Shown here one piece after another: positions 1 to 3,839 of a stretch of DNA of 7,069 bases. The notes beneath the pieces are model-generated. The model was not told where the DNA came from, made no database searches, and worked only from the letters and a program-made list of their open reading frames with translations. Numbering within the stretch: position 1 is the stretch's first letter; each line of letters opens with the position of its first letter. Source of the stretch: Candidatus Nomurabacteria bacterium. GTDB lineage: Bacteria > Patescibacteriota > Saccharimonadia > Saccharimonadales > Saccharimonadaceae. The position numbers and the translations under genes are program-made. The DNA lies in contig JAISHL010000036.1 in the NCBI GenBank assembly GCA_031262565.1, forward strand, positions 1 through 7,069, read 5' to 3'.

Positions 1-435
1 AATTTCAACGGTTGCGTCAAATTTGGTTGGACTGGTTTCGACAGCTAATTTCAATGCGTCGCTCAATGAATAAGTTTGCTTACGATCAATTTTCTCGGCT
101 AATTTCTTGTAATTTTTGCCTTTGCGGTCAACTAATTTGCGTGGAATTGGAACTGGTCCTTTTTCGACATTAGCAACTGCGCCGTCTTGCGGTGTTGTGT
201 CGCCAGTAGCTTTACGCTCTTCTTTGGCGGCTAATTCCTCGGCTTCCTCAACTGATTTTTTGCTGCGCTTGCCAGCTTTTGCAAAAGTTTCTTCGCTGTC
301 GTTAGTTTGTTCGACGGTTTCGGTAGTTTGCGCTTCCGCGATTGCAGTTTCAATTTCTGCTACGGTGTTATTGACGCTTAAATTCAAGCCAAGCTTGTCG
401 GCTTCATTTAGTAAATCCTGTTTGGTTTTTGCCAT
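1..435 (-). CDS. rplA: 50S ribosomal protein uL1 (L1), N-terminal part, cut by the window edge
   Basis: Reading the minus strand from ATG at 435 gives 145 residues with no stop up to the left edge, so only the N-terminal part is present. From about residue 106 the sequence (GKNYKKLAEKIDRKQTYSLSDALKL, key residues Y109, K111, A113, D117, Y122, A127) matches the normal start of uL1, followed by the typical KFDATVEI strand. uL1 binds 23S rRNA at the L1 stalk and helps release deacylated tRNA; in many bacteria it also represses its own mRNA. The first ~105 residues are an extension absent from ordinary uL1. Residues 4-36 resemble a HeH/SAP-like helix-extension-helix motif (LLNEADKLGL, then AEIETAI). 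Residues 37-90 are rich in Glu, Lys, Thr and Ala and look disordered. The start is supported by GGAG six to seven bases upstream (AAAGGAGAGAAAAT before ATG). The gene lies downstream of rplK on the same strand but is separated by 249 bases. Family call is firm. Confidence 0.9.
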   Translation of the reverse strand, partial: MAKTKQDLLNEADKLGLNLSVNNTVAEIETAIAEAQTTETVEQTNDSEETFAKAGKRSKKSVEEAEELAAKEERKATGDTTPQDGAVANVEKGPVPIPRKLVDRKGKNYKKLAEKIDRKQTYSLSDALKLAVETSPTKFDATVEI

Positions 436-501
436 ATTTTCTCTCCTTTCGTGGTGCGTGCGATTTTTTTAGATCTCCCACAAATTAAATTTAACCGTTC
501 A

Positions 502-530
502 ATTGTAACAAAAAACGCCAACTTTTGCAA
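502..530 (-). promoter_or_regulatory. Candidate rplA promoter
   Basis: On the minus strand, TTGCAA (525-530) and TACAAT (502-507) are spaced by exactly 17 bases, and TGT directly precedes the -10 box, giving an extended -10. Transcription would start near 495, leaving a leader of about 60 bases before the rplA start. The -35 box lies in the loop of the adjacent terminator-like hairpin and the U-tract falls in the spacer. The motif match is seen; activity is inferred. Confidence 0.55.
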
Positions 531-539
531 ATTGACGTT
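508..539 (-). terminator. Terminator-like hairpin downstream of rplK
   Basis: On the minus strand, AACGTCAA (532-539) pairs with TTGGCGTT (514-521) over 8 bp with one G-U pair, around a 10-base loop, and the second arm runs straight into a T-tract (510-515). This is the form of a modest intrinsic terminator that would end the rplK transcript before rplA. The stem is AT-rich, so termination may be partial. Confidence 0.5.
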
Positions 540-552
540 ATAGAGTATTTGA

Positions 553-582
553 TTTGTCACCCTGAATTTATTTCAGGGTCTA
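553..582. repeat. Palindromic intergenic repeat, copy A
   Basis: ACCCTGAA (559-566) and TTCAGGGT (572-579) form an 8-bp stem with a 5-base loop TTTAT. The whole 30-base unit is the inverted counterpart of copy B at 601-630, with 25 of 30 positions identical by my alignment. One pair of differences is compensatory, so the stem is kept. It is non-coding and lies between rplK and rplA. It resembles REP-like or MITE-like palindromes of the CCTGAA...TTCAGG type that occur in the intergenic regions of several bacterial groups. Confidence 0.7.
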
Positions 583-600
583 CTTTATTGTTATGTATTA

Positions 601-630
601 TAGATCCTGAAACGAGTTCAGGATGACAAA
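601..630. repeat. Palindromic intergenic repeat, copy B
   Basis: ATCCTGAA (604-611) and TTCAGGAT (617-624) form an 8-bp stem with loop ACGAG. It lies inverted to copy A with an 18-base AT-rich spacer (583-600), so TTTGTCA begins copy A and TGACAAA ends copy B. The outer ends of the pair therefore form a longer imperfect inverted repeat. Confidence 0.7.
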
Positions 631-637
631 ACCACTA

Positions 638-673
638 GATTGCCACGGTAATAAATCGCCTCGCAATGACAAG
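638..673. repeat. Third repeat-like unit, GATTGCCACGG...CTCGCAATGACAAG
   Basis: ATTGC (639-643) and GCAAT (663-667) are inverted arms around a 19-base interior. Read on the minus strand it starts CTTGTCATTGCGAGG and ends CCGTGGCAATC. From memory, this pairing of GTCATTGCGAGG with CGTGGCAATCT is a common dispersed-repeat form in unrelated bacteria, including Rickettsiales. The stem is weaker than in copies A and B. It ends 11 bases before the rplK stop codon. Confidence 0.5.
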
Positions 674-684
674 ATATATGAACC

Positions 685-1110
685 TTATTCTTCGACGGTG
701 ACGCCCATTGAACGAGCTGTGCCAGCGACAATTTTAACTGCCGCATCAAGATCGTTTGCGTTCATCATATCCATCTTGCTTTTAGCGATTTCCTCGGCTT
801 GCGCACGAGTGATTTTGCCAACTTTATCAGTATGTGGTTTGCCTGATCCTTTTGGAATTCCAGCAGCTGCACGAATCTGATCGTCGACTGGTTCGCCAAG
901 CGATTTCCAAGTAAATGTGCGATCTTCGTAAACTTGAATATGAACAATCACGTTCTTCCCCATCAAATCTTTGGTGGCTTCGTTGAATGGATTGATAAAT
1001 TCCATCATATTCAAGCCCCACTGACCCAAGGTTGAGCCAACTGGAGGACCTGCGGTTGCCTTGCCAGCTGGAATGCGCAATTTTAGATTGCCGATAATTT
1101 TCTTTGCCAT
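685..1110 (-). CDS. rplK: 50S ribosomal protein uL11 (L11)
   Basis: The 141-residue protein is the standard uL11 length. It has the N-terminal domain motif K10-L-R-I-P-A-G-K-A, then G21PPVG25 and L28GQWGLN34. The RNA-binding C-terminal domain carries AAGIPKGSGKP, KVGKITRAQ, EIAKSKM and the signature G-TARSMG near the end. uL11 binds the GTPase-associated centre of 23S rRNA at the base of the L7/L12 stalk and contacts elongation factors; it is needed for the stringent response in organisms that have RelA. The start ATG is preceded by AAGGAG with a 7-base gap. By numbering against E. coli L11, Pro22 is kept but the Pro26 position is Ser, and position 31 is Trp. The gene is usually in an operon with nusG upstream and rplA downstream; here prs separates it from nusG, and repeats plus a terminator-like hairpin separate it from rplA. 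Confidence 0.98.
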   Translation of the reverse strand: MAKKIIGNLKLRIPAGKATAGPPVGSTLGQWGLNMMEFINPFNEATKDLMGKNVIVHIQVYEDRTFTWKSLGEPVDDQIRAAAGIPKGSGKPHTDKVGKITRAQAEEIAKSKMDMMNANDLDAAVKIVAGTARSMGVTVEE

Positions 1111-1130
1111 TAGTTTTCTCCTTATTTAAC

Positions 1131-1155
1131 TTTGCGGTAATTGAAGCTTCGCAAA
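1131..1155 (-). promoter_or_regulatory. Small hairpin in the rplK leader
   Basis: TTTGCG and CGCAAA (1150-1155 and 1131-1136) can pair over 6 bp around a 13-base loop in the predicted rplK 5' leader, a few bases before the ribosome binding site. Many bacteria control the L11 operon by uL1 binding to a leader structure, so this is a possible site. I see no clear match to the uL1 binding consensus, and GAAGCTTC inside the loop offers an alternative fold. Confidence 0.2.
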
Positions 1156-1174
1156 ATCGTGCGTAACATTAAAA

Positions 1175-1203
1175 ATCATAGCATATTGCGCGCGCTAACG
1201 CAA
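1175..1203 (-). promoter_or_regulatory. rplK promoter
   Basis: On the minus strand, TTGCGT (1198-1203) and TATGAT (1175-1180) are spaced by 17 bases, with TGC just before the -10 box (extended -10). The start would be near 1168, giving a leader of about 58 bases. Its -35 box lies inside the spacer of the oppositely oriented prs promoter. Confidence 0.65.
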
Positions 1204-1214
1204 GGTGGTATAAT
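1186..1214 (+). promoter_or_regulatory. prs promoter
   Basis: TTGCGC (1186-1191) and a perfect TATAAT (1209-1214) are spaced by 17 bases, with TGG immediately before the -10 box (extended -10). The start would be near 1221, about 37 bases before the prs ATG. It overlaps the divergent rplK promoter so that each -35 box lies in the other's spacer. Confidence 0.75.
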
Positions 1215-1226
1215 TTATAAAAGTTT

Positions 1227-1271
1227 ATGGGTTGGGAGAAAGCGAGAGTGAACGTTCATGTTAAATTATAA
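1227..1271 (+). other. Possible 14-codon upstream ORF overlapping the prs start
   Basis: ATG at 1227 opens MGWEKARVNVHVKL and ends at TAA 1269-1271, in a different frame and overlapping the first codons of prs. The ATG would lie only about 6 bases from the predicted transcription start and has no ribosome binding site. It could couple translation to prs, whose own ribosome binding site is weak, or it could be chance. Confidence 0.2.
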
Positions 1272-2286
1272 TAAACCTATTTTGGTTAGTGGATCAACTT
1301 ATCCAGAGTTAGCGGAGCGAGTTGTCGGGTATTATCCAGATATAGTTTTAGATGATACTGAACGTAGACAGTTCCCCGGCGGTGAAACATATGTTGATAT
1401 TAAGACGGCACTTAATCGTCAGGATGTTTATATTTTGCAAACTTTTAGGAATAAACAAAATGGATTATCGCTGAATGATCAAGTTGTGGAAGCTGAACTT
1501 CTAGCGTCTGCGGCGCTTGACTCTGGCGCAGGTTATATAACGTCAATATTTCCGTATTATCCGTATTCGCGACAGGATCGTAAAACTAGAGGTGGTGAGC
1601 CGATTTCTGGTAAAACTACTGCAAATAAACAAAAAGCTTGTGGCGTTAGTCGTATTGCAACAATGGATCTACATGCTTCACAAGAACAAGGTTTTCTCGA
1701 CGGCGCATTTAATAATCAAAAAATGCACCCTTTCATTCAGGAATATTTGAAACAAAAAATTGGGGAGAACGCTGCGGAATTTACAATTATTGCGCCAGAT
1801 ACTGGCGGTGCTGAGCGCGCAAAGAATACGGCTAATGCCCTGAAAACGGATATGGAGTATATGCCAAAGTCGCGCGACAAAGATGATTCATCGAAGTTGA
1901 CGCGAGATGAAAAATTTACTGACGAGCGAAAAATCTATGGCAAAAATTGTGTCGTGATTGATGATATTATTGATACGGCGGGAACGTTAGTTACGGCTGC
2001 GGATATTTTGCATAAAATCGGCGCAAAATCAATTATAGCTTGTGCGACGCACGGTCTATTTTCTGACCCCGCAATCGAGCGGATCAAAAACTCGCAGCTT
2101 TCGGAAATTGTCATCACAAATACTCTTCCGCAAGCTGGAATTCAGGAGCAACTCGGCGATCAAATCAAGGTTATTGACATTAGTCGCGCGATCGGCGAAT
2201 ATATTATGCGCGTAAATAGAGGCGGAGAATTTGTTCGCGACGTGCCAGAATTTATTGTCAGAAACCATGGCATTGAGCTGATTTAA
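1258..2286 (+). CDS. prs: Ribose-phosphate pyrophosphokinase (PRPP synthetase)
   Basis: The protein transfers pyrophosphate from ATP to ribose 5-phosphate, making PRPP for purine, pyrimidine, NAD, histidine and tryptophan synthesis in the cytosol. Seen in the 342 residues: the N-terminal start with F39PGGE, the ATP-binding segment F98PYYPYSRQDRK109, the catalytic segment D137LHASQEQGF with H139, the P180DTGG pyrophosphate loop, K204-x-R206 at the position of the catalytic flexible-loop Lys and Arg of E. coli Prs, the PRPP-binding loop V232VIDDIIDTAGTL, and ATHGLFSDPAIERI. It is some 25 residues longer than the usual ~315; part of the extra length seems to lie between residues 204 and 230, where the sequence diverges strongly. 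The in-frame TGA at 1249 limits the start to ATG 1258, which has only a weak GAGAG nine bases upstream. It is transcribed alone, opposite to rplK and nusG on both sides, and ends at a strong terminator. Confidence 0.95.
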   Translation: MLNYNKPILVSGSTYPELAERVVGYYPDIVLDDTERRQFPGGETYVDIKTALNRQDVYILQTFRNKQNGLSLNDQVVEAELLASAALDSGAGYITSIFPYYPYSRQDRKTRGGEPISGKTTANKQKACGVSRIATMDLHASQEQGFLDGAFNNQKMHPFIQEYLKQKIGENAAEFTIIAPDTGGAERAKNTANALKTDMEYMPKSRDKDDSSKLTRDEKFTDERKIYGKNCVVIDDIIDTAGTLVTAADILHKIGAKSIIACATHGLFSDPAIERIKNSQLSEIVITNTLPQAGIQEQLGDQIKVIDISRAIGEYIMRVNRGGEFVRDVPEFIVRNHGIELI

Positions 2287-2304
2287 TCGTAAAAAACATT
2301 GGTC

Positions 2305-2327
2305 ATTATCGGATTTATTCCGATAAT
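2305..2327. repeat. Hairpin downstream of prs
   Basis: ATTATCGGA (2305-2313) and TCCGATAAT (2319-2327) form a perfect 9-bp stem with loop TTTAT, 18 bases past the prs stop. It has no T-tract immediately after it on either strand, so it does not look like an intrinsic terminator. It may protect the prs mRNA 3' end or be a small palindrome of the same general kind as those at 559-624. Confidence 0.45.
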
Positions 2328-2373
2328 CTATAATCTATTGACTGGACTATTTATTATAAGACGACATAAAAAT

Positions 2374-2400
2374 AAGACCCCGAGCTAAAATCGGGGTCTT
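2374..2400. terminator. Bidirectional intrinsic terminator between prs and nusG
   Basis: AAGACCCCGA (2374-2383) pairs perfectly with TCGGGGTCTT (2391-2400) over 10 bp with a 7-base loop. The plus-strand side continues CTTTATTG; the minus-strand side continues TTATTTTTATG. It lies between the convergent prs and nusG stops and can serve both. Confidence 0.9.
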
Positions 2401-2421
2401 TATTGAGTAAAGCTTGAAAAA

Positions 2422-2970
2422 CTAAACTTTCTTAACCTGTAACGCGTCCAATTCGACATTTGTGTCGCGGCCAAACATGCTGACCATGACTTTGATCTTG
2501 CCTTTGATTGGGTCGATTTCAGAAACTGTGCCGTCAAAGCCCTTGAAAGGTCCGTCGGTAATGTTGATAACTTCGCCGATAACAAAATCAATGTCGTGCT
2601 TTGGCTCGTTAACGCCCATGCGCTTCTTGATTTTGGCAATTTCTTTTGCGGAAACTGGGGTTGGAGATGTGCCTGCGCCAACAAAACCTGTTACACCTGG
2701 CGTGTTGCGAATAATAAACCAGGCGTCTTCGGTTAATTTCATCTCGACCAAGACGTAACCTTGGAAAATTTTCTGCTCGACAACTTTGCGTTTGCCATTC
2801 TTGATGACAATCATTTTCTCTTTCGGAACCATAACGTCAAAGATTTTGTCCGCCATATCAACGCCGTCAATACGCTGTCGGATTGAATCCGCAACTTGCT
2901 CCTCATAACCAGAGTATGTGTGAATTGCATACCAAGCTCGAGTGTCGTCATATCGTTTAGCTTTTACCAT
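2422..2970 (-). CDS. nusG: Transcription termination/antitermination factor NusG
   Basis: NusG binds RNA polymerase to suppress pausing and links it to Rho or to the ribosome through S10. The 182-residue protein, of normal length, shows an NGN domain (WYAIHTYSGYEEQVADSI near the start, then VPKEKM, FQGYVLVEM, and FIIRNTPGVTGFVGAG with P-T-PVS), a linker with the IKKRMG segment, and a C-terminal KOW domain (GEVINITDGPFKGFDGTVSEID followed by KGKIKVMVSMFGRDTNVELD). ATG at 2970 is preceded by AAAGGAGAAAAT, a strong ribosome binding site. It starts 26 bases after the secE stop on the same strand, so the two are co-transcribed, as in most bacteria. rplK, the usual next gene, is displaced by the oppositely oriented prs. 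Its transcript ends at the shared terminator just past the stop. Confidence 0.98.
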   Translation of the reverse strand: MVKAKRYDDTRAWYAIHTYSGYEEQVADSIRQRIDGVDMADKIFDVMVPKEKMIVIKNGKRKVVEQKIFQGYVLVEMKLTEDAWFIIRNTPGVTGFVGAGTSPTPVSAKEIAKIKKRMGVNEPKHDIDFVIGEVINITDGPFKGFDGTVSEIDPIKGKIKVMVSMFGRDTNVELDALQVKKV

Positions 2971-2996
2971 ATTTTCTCCTTTCTAGCGACGTTGCG

Positions 2997-3410
2997 CTAT
3001 AAAATTACCTCTTTAATTAACCACTGAAATAGCCAATCAGCCAATAGAACAAAAATAGCAAAAAATAACGAGAATAAGATTACTGCAAGCGTTAATGCCC
3101 ATGTTGCGCGACGTGTTGTCCATTGAACTTGTCGCAATTCACGCCAAGATTCACGAAAATAACGACCAATTGCACAAAACGGTCGGAACAAGAAAAATAC
3201 CTTTTTATCGGTTTTTCGTGTAGCTTTAAGTTTTGGCGCTTTCGTTGCGGTCTTTTGGTCGGCGCTTTTTGCGACGACCTTTTTATTGTCGGCTGTAACT
3301 TTTTTTACAACCGTTTCATCAGTTCTCGCGGCTGACGAACTTGAACCGCCCCCGCTAGCTTTTACGCGACGGACGACAGTGCCTTTGCTTGAATTAGAAT
3401 TTTTTGCCAT
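2997..3410 (-). CDS. secE: Preprotein translocase subunit SecE with long N-terminal extension
   Basis: SecE clamps the SecY channel in the inner membrane. In the 137 residues, the cytosolic amphipathic helix and signature appear at RESWRELRQVQW (E91, L92, V95, W97), followed by one membrane helix at about 104-131. This is the single-helix form found in most bacteria. The usual Pro of the WPTR motif is Thr here (W97-T-T-R100). Residues 1-70 are an extra basic, Ser/Lys/Thr-rich and probably disordered tail containing repeated TVVxxVxA units. I chose ATG 3410 because GAGGAG lies nine bases upstream; a GTG six bases earlier (3416) is in frame but almost touches the ribosome binding site. It is the first gene of the secE-nusG operon. 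Confidence 0.93.
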   Translation of the reverse strand: MAKNSNSSKGTVVRRVKASGGGSSSSAARTDETVVKKVTADNKKVVAKSADQKTATKAPKLKATRKTDKKVFFLFRPFCAIGRYFRESWRELRQVQWTTRRATWALTLAVILFSLFFAIFVLLADWLFQWLIKEVIL

Positions 3411-3430
3411 TCCCACTCTCTCCTCAAATT

Positions 3431-3459
3431 AAAAAACCAGTTTACTTTTTCGCAAACTG
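3431..3459 (-). promoter_or_regulatory. Hairpin and T-tract at the 5' end of the secE-nusG transcript
   Basis: On the minus strand, CAGTTTGC (3452-3459) pairs with GTAAACTG (3438-3445) over 8 bp with one G-U pair and a 6-base loop, followed by GTTTTTT. The predicted transcription start is about 3461, so the hairpin would be nearly the first thing transcribed. The form is that of an intrinsic terminator, but the position is too close to the start for normal termination. It could be an early pause or attenuation site, or a 5' stem that slows mRNA decay. Confidence 0.45.
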
Positions 3460-3467
3460 TCAAGTCA

Positions 3468-3496
3468 ATTATACGCGTTCATTTTAATTATGTCAA
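3468..3496 (-). promoter_or_regulatory. secE-nusG promoter, perfect consensus
   Basis: On the minus strand, TTGACA (3491-3496) and TATAAT (3468-3473) both match the housekeeping sigma-factor consensus exactly, with the ideal 17-base spacer. This fits a highly expressed essential operon. The predicted start is near 3461, about 50 bases before the secE ATG. Confidence 0.88.
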
Positions 3497-3532
3497 ATGT
3501 TTTATTTTTTCATATGTTTTTTGCGGCTGAAT

Positions 3533-3561
3533 TTGAGATTTTGAATGACTTATGCTAAAAT
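3533..3561 (+). promoter_or_regulatory. Promoter of the small membrane gene and histidine kinase
   Basis: TTGAGA (3533-3538) and TAAAAT (3556-3561) are spaced by 17 bases, with TGC directly before the -10 box. The expected start, near 3568, coincides with the A of the ATG at 3569, which predicts a leaderless mRNA. Confidence 0.65.
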
Positions 3562-3568
3562 TATTTTC

Positions 3569-3814
3569 ATGTATCAGTTCAGTTGGATGTGGTTTTTTAT
3601 CGGACTTGCGGTGGTGGCGGGCGGAATTTTATTTGTGCGGTTTTATAAACAGATCGCAGATAATTTTGGTTCGGGCGCGGCGAGCTATGAACGATATAAA
3701 CTTGTCGGGCTGATTATTGCGATTTTTGGGATTCTGATGATGTTTAATCTACATAATTTAATTTTCAAATTTATAGCCAATCTAATTTTTGGCGGAGTAA
3801 TGAATAAGGGATAA
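3569..3814 (+). CDS. Small two-helix membrane protein of unknown function
   Basis: I do not recognise this 81-residue protein. It has two hydrophobic segments, about residues 6-23 and 45-60, with a third, weaker one near 64-76. A loop of some 20 residues (RFYKQIADNFGSGAASYERYK) joins the first two. There is no cysteine and no known catalytic motif. An in-frame ATG at 3545 would add eight residues but sits inside the promoter between the -35 and -10 boxes, so I prefer 3569, where the transcript is predicted to begin. No Shine-Dalgarno sequence precedes either start. The stop lies only 25 bases before the preferred kinase start on the same strand, so the two are probably co-transcribed. The protein could be a partner or regulator of the kinase, which is inference from position only. 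Confidence 0.7.
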   Translation: MYQFSWMWFFIGLAVVAGGILFVRFYKQIADNFGSGAASYERYKLVGLIIAIFGILMMFNLHNLIFKFIANLIFGGVMNKG

Positions 3815-3839
3815 AATCATGATGAAGGTGGGAGATAAA

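Noticed and set aside
116..472. 118-codon plus-strand frame opposite rplA
   Set aside because: It is antisense to the clear uL1 frame, Ser/Leu-rich without a domain, and has no ribosome binding site. It is a shadow frame.
553..673. CRISPR array or insertion sequence in the rplK-rplA spacer
   Set aside because: The repeats are inverted palindromes of different sequence without regular spacers, and there is no transposase gene.
623..880. Plus-strand frame over the repeats and the end of rplK
   Set aside because: It starts inside repeat copy B and runs antisense into rplK, with no ribosome binding site or recognisable domain.
2462..2758. 98-codon plus-strand frame opposite nusG
   Set aside because: It is the antisense of the NusG reading frame; nusG has full domain support.
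3545..3568. Upstream ATG for the small membrane protein
   Set aside because: It lies between the -35 and -10 boxes of the promoter, has no ribosome binding site and adds residues (MTYAKIIF) not needed for the first membrane helix.
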